From assembly GCA_026387935.1 (NCBI GenBank), contig JAPLKU010000014.1, positions 182,166 through 246,165 of the forward strand: 64,000 nucleotides of DNA, in the 5' to 3' direction. A model generated the notes under the pieces. It had not been told where the DNA came from and ran no database searches. It saw only the letters and a list, made by a program, of their open reading frames with translations. Origin of the DNA: Gemmatimonadota bacterium (GTDB lineage: Bacteria; Gemmatimonadota; Gemmatimonadetes; Gemmatimonadales; Gemmatimonadaceae). The position numbers and the translations under genes were made by a program. Below, in pieces: positions 53,438 through 62,308 of this stretch (positions within the stretch are counted from its first letter, which is position 1; each line of letters begins with the position of its first letter).

Positions 53438-53962
53438 CTACTTCGCGGCCGGCGGCATCACCACCGCGTCGATCACGTGAATCACGCCATTCGAGGCGGC
53501 CACGTCGGCGATCACCACCTGTGCACCGTTCACATACACCTTACCGCCCTTCACCTGGATGTCGAGCGCCGCGCCGTTCAGCGTGGCCGGCTTCGCGCCG
53601 TTGCCCTTGATCACGTCAGCAGCCATCACCTTGCCCGACACGACATGGTAGGTCAGGATGGAGGCGAGCTTCTTCGGGTCCTTGAGCAGCGCGTCAATCG
53701 TGCCGGCCGGGAGCTTTGCGAAGGCCGCGTCGGTCGGGGCGAACACGGTGAACGGGCCCGCTCCCTGCAGCGCACCAACGAGGTCGGCAGCCTTGAGGGC
53801 CGTGACCAGCGTCTTGAACGAACCGTTCGCGATCGCGACGTCCACGATCGTGTTGCTCTTGCTCATGTTGTCGTGTTTTTCAGCGGTCATCTGTGCACTT
53901 CCGGTGGTGGAGTTGAGGAGCAGGCCCGCGAGCGAAAGAACTACCATCTTCGTGCTGATCAT
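53438..53962 (-). CDS. Exported fasciclin-domain protein
   Basis: A ~174-residue exported protein: signal peptide [19 protein letters not shown], then one fasciclin (FAS1) domain, [68 protein letters not shown] and [16 protein letters not shown]1 domains mediate adhesion or envelope contacts. ATG 53962 and 53947 are both possible starts. It is divergent from the carH-like operon and shares its operator-like promoter. FAS1 genes are often beside CarH/LitR-type light regulators, which supports co-regulation. Confidence 0.9.
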   Translation of the reverse strand: MISTKMVVLSLAGLLLNSTTGSAQMTAEKHDNMSKSNTIVDVAIANGSFKTLVTALKAADLVGALQGAGPFTVFAPTDAAFAKLPAGTIDALLKDPKKLASILTYHVVSGKVMAADVIKGNGAKPATLNGAALDIQVKGGKVYVNGAQVVIADVAASNGVIHVIDAVVMPPAAK

Positions 53963-54011
53963 CCGATTCGTCCTCGAGTGTTGTTGTGGCTTTGTCCAGC
54001 GTGTGAGCATG

Positions 54012-54096
54012 AGTATCGCTAGACAACTTACGTTTGTCAAGAGGTTGTCCATGTCTATATCTTGACAATGCGTAGACAATCAATAGATTTGACCAA
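54012..54096. promoter_or_regulatory. Divergent promoter with GACAA/TTGTC operator array (fasciclin / carH)
   Basis: For the minus strand, TTGACA (54040-54035), a 17-bp spacer and GATACT (54017-54012) form a sigma70-like promoter for fasciclin. For the plus strand, TTGACA (54062-54067), a 16-bp spacer and TAGATT (54084-54089) precede the carH ATG at 54097. So transcription would start at or next to the start codon (leaderless). TAGACAA, TTGTCAA, TTGTCC, TGTCTA, TTGACAA and TAGACAA copies, spaced about 8-14 bp, overlap both promoters. This layout suits an oligomeric MerR-type repressor such as the CarH-like product. Confidence 0.7.
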
Positions 54097-55053
54097 ATGG
54101 ATGAAACACTCCTTGAACCTGCAGGACTGCCCGGCGCTGAACACCCAATTGCCGTGGTGGCCGAGCGCACGGGCCTCTCCCGCGACGTCCTGCGGGTGTG
54201 GGAACGGCGCTATTCGGCGGTTGCGCCAACCCGGACCCCGGGCGGCCAGCGCCTCTATTCTGACGCCGATGTCGCCCGCTTTCGTCTGCTCGCCGCCGCA
54301 ACGAAGCACGGACGGAGCATCAGCATGGTGGCCGGTCTCCCCACGGCCGAGCTTGAACGCCTTGTGGCCGAAGACGAGGCGGCCCGCCCAGCTGCCGCGC
54401 CCGTCCCACTCGCCGATGCCCACGCCGAACGTGTTTTACTTGCCCTGGAGCACACCCGGGCGCTCGACGGCACCAGCCTCGACCGCGTGATGCGTCGCGC
54501 CATCGCCCAGTTCGGCCTGTCGGCATTTCTCGAAGACATCGTGCCTCACTTGATGCACAGAATTGGCGACGAATGGCGTGGCGAACGGCTCACCATTGCA
54601 CAAGAACACCTCGCGTCGGCCGCCGTCGTCGCCATCATCCTCGAATCCATTCGCGCCGTTCCCGAAGCACCGGATGCGCCGCGCCTGCTCGTCACGACTC
54701 CGTCCGGCGAACGCCACGCCGTAGGCGCGGCACTCGCGGCTGCCGCCGCCGCCATTGATGGGTGGACGGTGATCTATCTCGGCGTCGACGTTCCCGCGGC
54801 TGACATCGCGACGGCCGCTGCGACCACCGGCGTCCGCGCCGTGGCACTGAGCGTGGTCTACGCCGACGATCCCGCGCAAATCTCAAGGGAACTGCATGCC
54901 TTGCGTGCGAAGCTCGCGCCCAACGTTCCTCTCCTTGTCGGCGGCGTCGCTGCGATGCTGATGTCAGCGGAACTGGAGCAACCTGGCATGGTCCTCTGCG
55001 GAAGTATCGCCGAGATGCGCGCGGTACTCGCGCGCGAGGCGATCGCCGCGTGA
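54097..55053 (+). CDS. CarH/LitR-like adenosylcobalamin photoreceptor (MerR family)
   Basis: A 318-residue MerR-family repressor. The HTH is at residues ~18-85 (VVAERTGLSRDVLRVWERRYSAVAPTRTPGGQRLYSDAD). The helical bundle contains Trp160, then nine residues, then Glu170-His171 (WRGERLTIAQEH), the Wx9EH motif that caps adenosylcobalamin in CarH proteins. The cobalamin-binding domain has E205-x-H-xx-G (GERHAVG), a SVVYADD block and VGG. Known CarH proteins hold DNA as tetramers in the dark and let go when light breaks the cobalt-carbon bond. The operator-like array upstream fits autoregulation. No ribosome site precedes the ATG, in line with a leaderless mRNA. Confidence 0.9.
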   Translation: MDETLLEPAGLPGAEHPIAVVAERTGLSRDVLRVWERRYSAVAPTRTPGGQRLYSDADVARFRLLAAATKHGRSISMVAGLPTAELERLVAEDEAARPAAAPVPLADAHAERVLLALEHTRALDGTSLDRVMRRAIAQFGLSAFLEDIVPHLMHRIGDEWRGERLTIAQEHLASAAVVAIILESIRAVPEAPDAPRLLVTTPSGERHAVGAALAAAAAAIDGWTVIYLGVDVPAADIATAAATTGVRAVALSVVYADDPAQISRELHALRAKLAPNVPLLVGGVAAMLMSAELEQPGMVLCGSIAEMRAVLAREAIAA

Positions 55054-55517
55054 CGCACCGACTCGCGCGAACCACTGTGTTGCCCGGGACCGTCAGTCAG
55101 GTGTTCGAGTTCTTCAAGAACCCACGCAATCTCGAAGCGATCACGCCTCCCTGGCTTGGGTTCCGGATTCTCTCCACGAGCGACGAGACGGTGCGTGAAG
55201 GCACGCGCATCCGGTATAGGCTGCGCCTTTTCGGGATTCCGCTCGCGTGGGAATCGCGCATTACCGAATATGCAGGCGATTCGCACTTCGCCGATGAGCA
55301 GGTGACCGGCCCCTATGCACTCTGGTACCACCGCCACCTCTTCCGTCAGTTGCCGGAGGGCGTCGAAATGACCGATGACGTCGAGTATCGCCTGCCGTTC
55401 GGTCCGCTCGGACGGCTCGTGCACTGGCTCGTTGTCCGTCACCAACTCCGCGCCATCTTTGACTATCGCACGGCTGCGATCGCCCAACGTTTCCCCACCA
55501 CGAGGCCCGTCACATGA
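55050..55517 (+). CDS. SRPBCC-family (cyclase/dehydrase-like) protein
   Basis: A ~155-residue protein with the START/Bet v1-like pattern: TVLPGTVSQVFEFFKNPRNLEAITPPWLGFRIL, YRLRLFGIPLAWESRITEY, FADEQVTGPYALWYHRHLFRQLPEGVEMTDDVEYRLPFGPLG. It probably binds a hydrophobic ligand such as a lipid or polyketide-like molecule. GTG at 55050 overlaps the carH stop (GTGA), so it is coupled to the photoreceptor. This gene type commonly follows carH/litR regulators. Confidence 0.83.
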   Translation: MTHRLARTTVLPGTVSQVFEFFKNPRNLEAITPPWLGFRILSTSDETVREGTRIRYRLRLFGIPLAWESRITEYAGDSHFADEQVTGPYALWYHRHLFRQLPEGVEMTDDVEYRLPFGPLGRLVHWLVVRHQLRAIFDYRTAAIAQRFPTTRPVT

Positions 55518-55912
55518 ACACCCTGTCGTTCCTGAAGAGCTTCGCCGCCACCGGCGCGACGATGTTTGCGCTCGACATGGTCTGGCTCGGTGTGGTGGCG
55601 AAAGGGCTGTACGCGCGCGAAATGGGCTCGTTGCTCCGACCCGATGTGAAATGGGTGCCGGCCCTGCTCTTCTACATTCTGTATGTGGCGGCAGTGGTCG
55701 TGTTTGTCGTGATCCCCGCCGCAGAGCGAAAGTCGCTCGCGCGCGCACTCGGGTTCGGTGCGTTTTTCGGGCTCGCGGCGTACGCGACCTACGACCTGAC
55801 GAGCCTCGCGCTCATTCGGGATTTCCCTGTGCTCATCGTGATCGTTGACCTCGCCTGGGGCATGGTGCTCACGACCATCGCGTCGGGCGCAGGGTACGCG
55901 GTAACGCGGTAG
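55514..55912 (+). CDS. DUF2177 membrane protein
   Basis: A ~132-residue integral membrane protein of the DUF2177 family, with four hydrophobic spans and the motif AALDMVWLGVV-type (FALDMVWLGVVAKGLYAREMGSLL), then RALGFGAFFGLAAYATYDLTSLALI. Function unknown. Its ATG overlaps the SRPBCC stop (ATGA). It ends R-TAG-CCG at the left edge of the inverted repeat. Confidence 0.85.
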   Translation: MNTLSFLKSFAATGATMFALDMVWLGVVAKGLYAREMGSLLRPDVKWVPALLFYILYVAAVVVFVVIPAAERKSLARALGFGAFFGLAAYATYDLTSLALIRDFPVLIVIVDLAWGMVLTTIASGAGYAVTR

Positions 55913-55926
55913 CCGTCGTCAGGGAC

Positions 55927-56125
55927 GGGTCTCGGCGCTATCGCGGGTGGCGGACAACTCCCGGATGAATCGGATGTCTCCGTCGCAGAAACTCTGTGGG
56001 AATTTGTGCCATACGCAGCAGGCGCGATCGGTGGTGGCAGTTCCCCAGTCAGTTGTCGTGGCGGTATCCGGTCCTTGTCCGCGCCATCCGGCAGTTGTCC
56101 GGGCCATCGATAGAGCCGAGACCCC
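55927..56125. repeat. Long interrupted inverted repeat (MITE-like) between convergent genes
   Basis: GGGTCTCGGCGCTATCG at 55927-55943 matches the complement of 56109-56125 at 16 of 17 bases. CGGACAACTCCCGGATG at 55951-55967 matches the complement of 56085-56101 at 16 of 17. The two arms are thus ~41 nt each with a ~117-bp core. The outer ends touch the CGG-TAG-CCG ends of both convergent genes. No ORF lies inside. It could be a short non-autonomous element or a folded convergent terminator. Confidence 0.7.
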
Positions 56126-56127
56126 GG

Positions 56128-57609
56128 CTACCGCGGGAACGGGCTCGCGAATCGAATGTCGTTGAGGAATGTCTGATCCGTCAGCGTAGCGAGGAACGCC
56201 ACCAGGGCGGCGCGTTCGGCGGCGGTCAGATTCAGGCGCTGCGGCTGCCCGCCGCGCCCGCCCACCAACCGCGGATCGAGCCCCGGGTTGGGCTGGACAC
56301 CGGAATCATAGAAGGCCACGACCTGGTCGAGCGACGTGAAACGACCGTCGTGCATGTAGCGCCCACGCACGGCGACGTTGCGCAGTGAAGGCACTTTGAA
56401 CGTGCCTCCCCCGGCACCGACATCCGTGATGGTTGCATCGAGACCGGTGTTGTGGATGTCGTCGGCGCTCAACGCGACTGTGGTGTGGCAGCGCGCACAG
56501 TTCGGGCCAAAGAGCGCGAACCCCTGCTGCTCCTGCGGCGTGAATACCGTCGCCGTCCCGCCGGTCGCGGTCAATGCTTGATCGAACTTGGCGCCGCCGG
56601 AAACCAGGGAGCGCACGAATTGCGCCACCGCGAGCGCAATCCGCTCTCTGGTGATCGTCGACGTCCCGAACGCAGCAGTGAATAACGCAGGATAGTAAGC
56701 CGTTAAGGCCAGCTTCTTCTCCAGCAGATCGAGCGTCATGCCCATTTCGACCGTGTCCTGAATGGGCCGCAGCACCTGATCCTCAAGAGTGACTGCGCGT
56801 TCGTCCCAGAAGAACCGGCCGCGCGCGTAATACCGTGCATTGGCGAGCGACATCGAGTGGCGGCCGGTGAAGCCGCCCTTGAAGCCGCCGCTCAGGCGGG
56901 CCGTGTCGGCAAAACCGCGCGATTGCACGTGACACGATGCGCAGGCCTGCGCGTCGTTGGCGGAAAGTCGTTTGTCATAGAACAGCACGCGCCCGAGCGC
57001 TGCGCCGGCGTTGGTGACGGGATTGCTGGCCGGCGTGTTGTCGAAGGCGTTCGCGCCCCCAAGGCCCCCGCCACCGCCGGGCGGCCCGCCCGCTGCACGG
57101 AAGTGCGCCGGCACATTGCCGTCGGCGTCGGAATACTTAAGTGAAGGATCGAGCGTGGGTGTTGCGAGGCCGGCCGCGAACGCAATGACGTCGAACGCAT
57201 CTGTCGCCGTCGCTCCCGCGCCGTCTGTTGCCGTGATCGTGACCGATACGAGGCCCGTGGTCGCCGGGGTGCCACTCAACTTCCCGGCAGCCGCCACCAA
57301 ACCGTTGGCTGCCGGCACAAGCGTGACCGTGTACGTGAGCCCCTTCCCCGCGACGTCCTTGAAGGTGGTGTTGCCGCGCGTAGCGTCGTAACTGAACACC
57401 GTACCTACGGTCGCAGCCTGCGACGGGTTGTGCGTGGCGAGTGTGACCGGGCCAGCCGCCGGCGTGGTGCCGGTCGTGGTGCCGGTCGTGGTGCCAGTGC
57501 CTTTCGGGGCCGTGGCGGCCGGCGTCGAATCCGACGAGCCGGCGCAACTGGCGCAGCAGACCAAGCCTGCGAGTGCGGCGACAGAGCGTATGAAGGTGTG
57601 TGTGCGCAT
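56128..57609 (-). CDS. Di-heme cytochrome c peroxidase-family lipoprotein (MauG/CcpA-like)
   Basis: A 493-residue exported protein. The N-terminus has a lipobox-like VCCASCAG, then a Thr-rich linker and an Ig-like putative (He_PIG) domain (VSVTITATDGAGATATDAFDVIAF). The peroxidase part has two heme c sites, ACASCHVQSRGF and NCARCHTTVALS, then VPSLRNVAVRGRYMHDGRFTSLDQVVAFYDSG. It reduces peroxides in the periplasm or oxidises another redox partner. The linker is encoded by a 12-bp tandem repeat. Convergent with DUF2177, on the far side of the inverted repeat. Confidence 0.88.
   Translation of the reverse strand: MRTHTFIRSVAALAGLVCCASCAGSSDSTPAATAPKGTGTTTGTTTGTTPAAGPVTLATHNPSQAATVGTVFSYDATRGNTTFKDVAGKGLTYTVTLVPAANGLVAAAGKLSGTPATTGLVSVTITATDGAGATATDAFDVIAFAAGLATPTLDPSLKYSDADGNVPAHFRAAGGPPGGGGGLGGANAFDNTPASNPVTNAGAALGRVLFYDKRLSANDAQACASCHVQSRGFADTARLSGGFKGGFTGRHSMSLANARYYARGRFFWDERAVTLEDQVLRPIQDTVEMGMTLDLLEKKLALTAYYPALFTAAFGTSTITRERIALAVAQFVRSLVSGGAKFDQALTATGGTATVFTPQEQQGFALFGPNCARCHTTVALSADDIHNTGLDATITDVGAGGGTFKVPSLRNVAVRGRYMHDGRFTSLDQVVAFYDSGVQPNPGLDPRLVGGRGGQPQRLNLTAAERAALVAFLATLTDQTFLNDIRFASPFPR
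57463..57498 (-). repeat. Three 12-bp tandem repeats encoding the Thr-Gly linker
   Basis: CGTGGTGCCGGT occurs twice and is followed by CGTGGTGCCAGT. On the minus strand this gives repeated Gly-Thr-Thr/Gly-Thr units between the lipidation site and the Ig-like domain. Unit number can change in frame without harm. Confidence 0.75.
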
Positions 57610-57735
57610 GGTTATTGGTGTGACGTTGTAATTCGGCGAGCGTTAATTGGTCGTGCCATCGGGGGTGACAAACGCGCATATTCTTGTGATATCCATCACG
57701 TAGCCAGCCAGTCCGTACCCAATAGAGAGATCGCC

Positions 57736-59877
57736 ATGATTCGCCTTTCCGTGCCCTTTTCGCGCTCCATGCCCGTGGGGCAACTGTTGGTGGCTGCAGG
57801 GCTCGCGTTGGCCCCGAGTTCGGGCGCCACGGCCCAGACGCTCGGCGGCCCCGTTCCGCCGCGCGCCGTGCGCCGCGACATCCCGATGACGAATGCGATT
57901 CGCCGCGCCTTTGGCGCCGGCACGCGCGACTCGACGGGCAAGCCAGGGCGCAACTACTGGCAGCTCAAGACCGACTACACGATCGCCGTGCGCCTTGACC
58001 CCGCCACATCGCGGCTCACTGGTTCGGAGACGATCACGCTCGCGAACAACAGTCCCGACACGCTACGCGCGATTGGCCTGCGTCTGCCGATGAATCACTT
58101 CCTGTTCAATGTTCCGCGCGCGGCGCCCTGGGTACCGGCAGAGGAAACGGACGGCATGGTGGTCACGAGGATCACGATGAACGGACAACACGTTGCGCTC
58201 ACTCCACCAGCGAACGCGCAGGGTGGCGGCCGCGGCGGCCCGCAGCAGGCGCCGATCACCGAGCCATTCCTTGCCGGCGCGAAGTCCACGCTGGCGCGCA
58301 TCACACTGACCACGCCGTTGCTGCCGCATGCGAGCGCACAGTTGCTCGTCGAATGGAACCACAAGGTTCCGGGCGGCGAAACGGGCGCCAACCATCGCAT
58401 GACGCAGCGCTGGGCCGACACACTCTATCAACCCACGCAGTGGTTCCCGCGCGTGGCCGTGTACGACGACCTTCGCGGCTGGGACTCCGAGCTCTACCTC
58501 GGCCCATCCGAGTTTTACAATGATTTCGGCAAGTACGATGTGAGCATCACTGTTCCCGCCGGCTGGATTGTGAGCGGCACGGGCGAACTCATGAATCCCG
58601 AGCAGGTGCTCACCGCCAAGGCGCGCGCCGCGCTCGCGACGGTAACCGCGAACGCCGGCATCACCACGATTGTCGGGCCAGATGAAGTGGGCCCGGGTGC
58701 CGCGACGGCACCGGGCACGACGCTCACCTGGCACAAGATCGCCGAGAACGTGAACGATTTCGCGTGGGCTACGGCGAAGCAGTATGTGTGGCAGGCGACG
58801 CGCGCGAACATTCCGGGCAAGGGCTTCGTGCCGGTGCACATGGTGTATCTGCCGGGCCGCGCGCAGTCATATGCCAACGCGGGTCCGCTCGCGAGCCACG
58901 CGCTCGAGTTCTACTCCAAGCTCTATTTCCCGTATTCGTTCCCGCAGCTCACGCTGCAGGACGGGCCGAGCGCAGGCATGGAGTACCCGATGGTGATCAA
59001 CTCCAATCAGGGGGCGGCCGACCACGAGACGTTCCACCAGTGGGCGCCGATGACGGTGAGCAACAACGAGACGTGGTACGGATGGATGGACGAGGGTTTC
59101 AATCAATACGCCAACGTCCTCTCCGGTGCCGACCGTGCGGGCACAGCGCCCAATCTCAACGGACTCGGTCAGTCATACGGCCGCACCGCCGGTAGCGAAG
59201 CGGAACCGCCGATGATGTGGAACGCGAACTACGCGGGCCCGGAGTTCTACCGCATTCAGACCTACGCCAAAGCGCCACTCATGCTCTCGATGCTTGGCGG
59301 CGTTGTCGGCGACAGTGCCGCGCAGCGCGCGCAGCGCGACTGGGGCAAGGCGTGGAGCTGGAAGCATCCGTCGCCGTGGGATTACATGTTCTTCATGAAC
59401 AACGCACTCAAGCAGGATCTGGGCTGGTTCTGGTATTCGTGGCTCTTCTCCACCGAGAGCGTCGATGGCTCAGTGGCGGGAATGAAGTCGGCGAATGGCA
59501 AGACGACCGTGACGCTGAAGCAGGACGGGCAGATGCCGTCGCCCGTGGTGCTGCAGGTGAAGTTCGCGACCAGCGGACCGGCGCTCAAACCAATGAAGAA
59601 CGCCGTGATGGTTGATGCAACAACGGCGATGGTCACGTGGCCGGTGGACGTCTGGTTCGCCGGTGCGCGCAGCTACGACGCCGTACTCGACTTCGGCGGC
59701 CGAGCGGTGGAGTCAGTGACGTTCGATCCGTGCGGACGGTTTCCGGATCGCGACCCGAGCGACAACACGTGGCCGCGAGTTGCGCCGGCGGCTGATGCGG
59801 CGGCACAGGGCGGTGGTCGCGGCGGTCGTGGCGGACAGAATCAGGCTGCGTGGCCGGGTTTCTGTACCGGGAAGTAA
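57736..59877 (+). CDS. Exported M1-family metalloaminopeptidase
   Basis: A ~713-residue enzyme. ATG 57736 precedes a signal peptide (VGQLLVAAGLALAPSSGATAQ); the track start at 57430 is an extension through the intergenic region. M1 motifs are GPSAGMEYPMVI (the exopeptidase GxMEN-like segment), DHETFHQWAPMTV (HExxH zinc motif: HETFH) and DEGFNQYAN (third zinc ligand Glu). It cleaves N-terminal residues from peptides in the periplasm. Its TAA shares the A with the ATG of the SOUL gene (TAATG). Divergent from the cytochrome peroxidase across ~126 bp. Confidence 0.9.
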   Translation: MIRLSVPFSRSMPVGQLLVAAGLALAPSSGATAQTLGGPVPPRAVRRDIPMTNAIRRAFGAGTRDSTGKPGRNYWQLKTDYTIAVRLDPATSRLTGSETITLANNSPDTLRAIGLRLPMNHFLFNVPRAAPWVPAEETDGMVVTRITMNGQHVALTPPANAQGGGRGGPQQAPITEPFLAGAKSTLARITLTTPLLPHASAQLLVEWNHKVPGGETGANHRMTQRWADTLYQPTQWFPRVAVYDDLRGWDSELYLGPSEFYNDFGKYDVSITVPAGWIVSGTGELMNPEQVLTAKARAALATVTANAGITTIVGPDEVGPGAATAPGTTLTWHKIAENVNDFAWATAKQYVWQATRANIPGKGFVPVHMVYLPGRAQSYANAGPLASHALEFYSKLYFPYSFPQLTLQDGPSAGMEYPMVINSNQGAADHETFHQWAPMTVSNNETWYGWMDEGFNQYANVLSGADRAGTAPNLNGLGQSYGRTAGSEAEPPMMWNANYAGPEFYRIQTYAKAPLMLSMLGGVVGDSAAQRAQRDWGKAWSWKHPSPWDYMFFMNNALKQDLGWFWYSWLFSTESVDGSVAGMKSANGKTTVTLKQDGQMPSPVVLQVKFATSGPALKPMKNAVMVDATTAMVTWPVDVWFAGARSYDAVLDFGGRAVESVTFDPCGRFPDRDPSDNTWPRVAPAADAAAQGGGRGGRGGQNQAAWPGFCTGK

Positions 59878-60440
59878 TGGCGAGTCCTATTGCAGAGCCA
59901 GCGTTCGAGGTCGTCAGCCGTCACGATGGCTTTGAACTCCGTCAGTATCAACCGTATGTCGTTGCTGAGACGCGAGTCGAAGGAGAATACCGACCGAGCC
60001 TCAGTCAGGGCTTTCGTCGACTTGCCGGCTATATCTTTGGCGGCAACCAGTCGCAGACCAAGCTCGCGATGACCGCGCCGGTAGCTGCCCAGCGTGGCAG
60101 CGAGAAAATTGCGATGACCGCGCCGGTCTCGTCGCGACAGGAGGCCGGGAGTTGGGTGGTCACTTTTGCGATGCCGGCGGGCTCACGGCTCGATACGCTG
60201 CCGTTGCCCAACGACCCGCAGGTGACGCTGCATTTAGTACCGGCGCGGCGAGTTGCGGCCCTGCGCTTCCGGGGCTGGGCAACAGCCAACGACTTTCAGC
60301 AGAAGACGGCCGAGCTACTCGCCGCGCTCCCGAGCGCGGGTCTGCAGCCGATGGGGGTTCCGACCATCGCCCAGTACAACCCGCCGTGGACACTGCCCTT
60401 CTTGCGCCGCAACGAGATTCTGATCGAAGTCGCCGACTAG
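59877..60440 (+). CDS. SOUL-family heme-binding protein
   Basis: A ~187-residue protein of the SOUL/HBP family: FEVVSRHDGFELRQYQPYVVAETRVEG, GFRRLAGYIFGGN, KIAMTAPVSSR (the AMTAPV signature), VTFAMPAG, RRVAALRFRGWATAND and RRNEILIEV. The family binds heme or related tetrapyrroles. ATG 59877 overlaps the M1 stop by one base (TAATG); the upstream part of the track ORF lies inside the peptidase gene. Coupled to the peptidase. Confidence 0.88.
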   Translation: MASPIAEPAFEVVSRHDGFELRQYQPYVVAETRVEGEYRPSLSQGFRRLAGYIFGGNQSQTKLAMTAPVAAQRGSEKIAMTAPVSSRQEAGSWVVTFAMPAGSRLDTLPLPNDPQVTLHLVPARRVAALRFRGWATANDFQQKTAELLAALPSAGLQPMGVPTIAQYNPPWTLPFLRRNEILIEVAD

Positions 60441-60493
60441 TTCCTCGCTACCGAACTCGGCAACCACTTCGCTCGGAGATCTGACCAATCGTC

Positions 60494-62239
60494 ATGCGTA
60501 CCCCTCTGATTTCCGCCCTCCTGCTGTCGCTGTCGCCGACATTCGTCGCGCCGCTCCACGCGCAACGTCCAACCGACGCGGAGATCCGTACGCGAGCCGC
60601 CGAGTACCTCTCGAGGCTCGAACGTTTGGGCTACTCGGGTGGCGCGCTGGTCGTCCGCGGCGGGACCACGGTGTTCATGCAAAGCGTTGGCATGGCCGAT
60701 CGCGCTGCCGCGATCAGAGCCGACGCGAACACCGTGTACAGTCTCGGGTCGATTACCAAGCAGTTTACCGCTGCCGCGATCCTGCGCCTCGAAGAGCAGG
60801 GCAAACTGCGCACGACTGATTCGCTCGCGCGATTTTTTCCTCACGCGCCGATCGATAAGCGCGCCATCACACTGCATCACCTGCTCACGCACACCGCCGG
60901 GTTTCGGTCGGACTACTCGCCGAGTGACTACGAAGCGACAACGCGCGACGAGTATGTGAAGCGCATGTTCGACGCGCCGCTACGCACGAAGCCAGGCGCG
61001 GCGCACTTCTATGCGAACGCCGGCTACTCGCTGCTTGCCGCGATTGTGGAAATCGTCACACAACAAGACTACGAGGACGCGCTGTCTACGCTCGTGCTCA
61101 CACCCGCTGGCATGCTCGCAACCGGATACAAGCGCCCCGCGTGGCCTGCGCAGCGCATCGCGCACGGAACGCAGAACGGCAAAGACTGGGGCACGATTCT
61201 CGAACGCATCAACACGCCCGGCGCGCCGTATTGGGAGCTACGCGGCAATGGCGGCCTGCACACGACGCTCGGCGATATCGCGAAGTGGGACGCCGCACTG
61301 AGTTCATCGCGCGTGTTCACCGATTCCAGTCGCCGCAAATTCATGACGGGATACGTGAACGAGGGGCCCGCCGGATTGTCGAAGTACGCCTATGGGTGGG
61401 CCGTGTCGCACACATCGCGAGGAACTACGCTGGTGCAGCACAACGGTGGCAACGGTGTGTATGTCGCCGAACTGCTGCGATTTGTCGATGACAGTGTCAC
61501 GGTCTTCATGACCTCGACGAATTCCGAAATGACGGCGACGCCCGCGGTATGGGTGCTCTCGCGAATCGCGTTGGGTCAGTCGTACACCTTGCCACCGGCA
61601 CGCGTGGCGGTCGCGGCGACTGTGCAAACGTCGGTTGCTGGCCGCTATGTGTTGAGCGACGGCAGTCAACTCAACGTGACGGCCGCGAACGGCAAACTGT
61701 TTGCCGAAGCGATCGGACAGCAGGCGTTTCAACTGGTTGCCACTGGTGACACGGCGAGCAGTGCGAAGAGCGCCGAGTACAACACGCAGTCGCGCGCCAT
61801 CGTCGAACGCCTTGTGCGGGGCGATATTGGACTGCTACGTCACGCGCTCGGGCCGGGCGCCGACGACTCGGCAACCGTTGCTCAACAAGAGGCGCAGCTG
61901 CTGGCCTACCGCAAGGAGACGTTCGGCGAATTCAAATCCATTGACGTACTTGGCACCGCGCCGAGCCCCGAAGGCGCACTGCGCACAACGGTGCGCGTGA
62001 ACTATGCGCGTGGCGGCGCGACCAATCTGTATACGTGGGATCGCGACGGCACCATCATGGATATTGGTGCACGGCCCTATCAGCCGGTTCAACTAGCGGC
62101 GGCCCTCGACGGCGACCTGCACACCGTGGATGAACGCGCGGGCAGCGGCGCGCGATTCCGAGACGTGAATGGAGCGCTGGCCGCGATCACGCCGCGTGGC
62201 GCGATCCTGCTCAAGCGGGCCGCGAAGCCTCTGCAGTAA
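60494..62239 (+). CDS. Exported beta-lactamase-fold serine hydrolase
   Basis: A 581-residue exported enzyme: signal peptide, then SLGSITKQFTAAAILRLEEQGKL (nucleophile Ser86-xx-Lys89), LTHTAGF, YANAGYSLLAAIVEIV (Tyr-x-Asn) and VQHNGGNGVYVAELLRF in place of the KTG-type element. A ~200-residue C-terminal beta-rich extension follows (VQTSVAGRYVLSDGSQLNVTAANGKLFAEA). Substrates in this family include beta-lactams, D-peptides and esters. It is the second such hydrolase in the window; the two are not adjacent. Confidence 0.87.
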   Translation: MRTPLISALLLSLSPTFVAPLHAQRPTDAEIRTRAAEYLSRLERLGYSGGALVVRGGTTVFMQSVGMADRAAAIRADANTVYSLGSITKQFTAAAILRLEEQGKLRTTDSLARFFPHAPIDKRAITLHHLLTHTAGFRSDYSPSDYEATTRDEYVKRMFDAPLRTKPGAAHFYANAGYSLLAAIVEIVTQQDYEDALSTLVLTPAGMLATGYKRPAWPAQRIAHGTQNGKDWGTILERINTPGAPYWELRGNGGLHTTLGDIAKWDAALSSSRVFTDSSRRKFMTGYVNEGPAGLSKYAYGWAVSHTSRGTTLVQHNGGNGVYVAELLRFVDDSVTVFMTSTNSEMTATPAVWVLSRIALGQSYTLPPARVAVAATVQTSVAGRYVLSDGSQLNVTAANGKLFAEAIGQQAFQLVATGDTASSAKSAEYNTQSRAIVERLVRGDIGLLRHALGPGADDSATVAQQEAQLLAYRKETFGEFKSIDVLGTAPSPEGALRTTVRVNYARGGATNLYTWDRDGTIMDIGARPYQPVQLAAALDGDLHTVDERAGSGARFRDVNGALAAITPRGAILLKRAAKPLQ

Positions 62240-62249
62240 ATCCGGCAAG

Positions 62250-62271
62250 GACAGGCCGTCGAGGCCCTGTC
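62250..62271. terminator. Small hairpin between convergent genes
   Basis: GACAGGCC-gtcga-GGCCCTGTC forms a stem with one bulged base in the 69-bp gap between the serine hydrolase and the convergent S51-like gene. No T-tract follows on either strand, so termination would be weak or rho-assisted. Confidence 0.35.
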
Positions 62272-62308
62272 GATCGGGGACCTGCGGCAAGGAGAAATGG
62301 GCGCTTGG

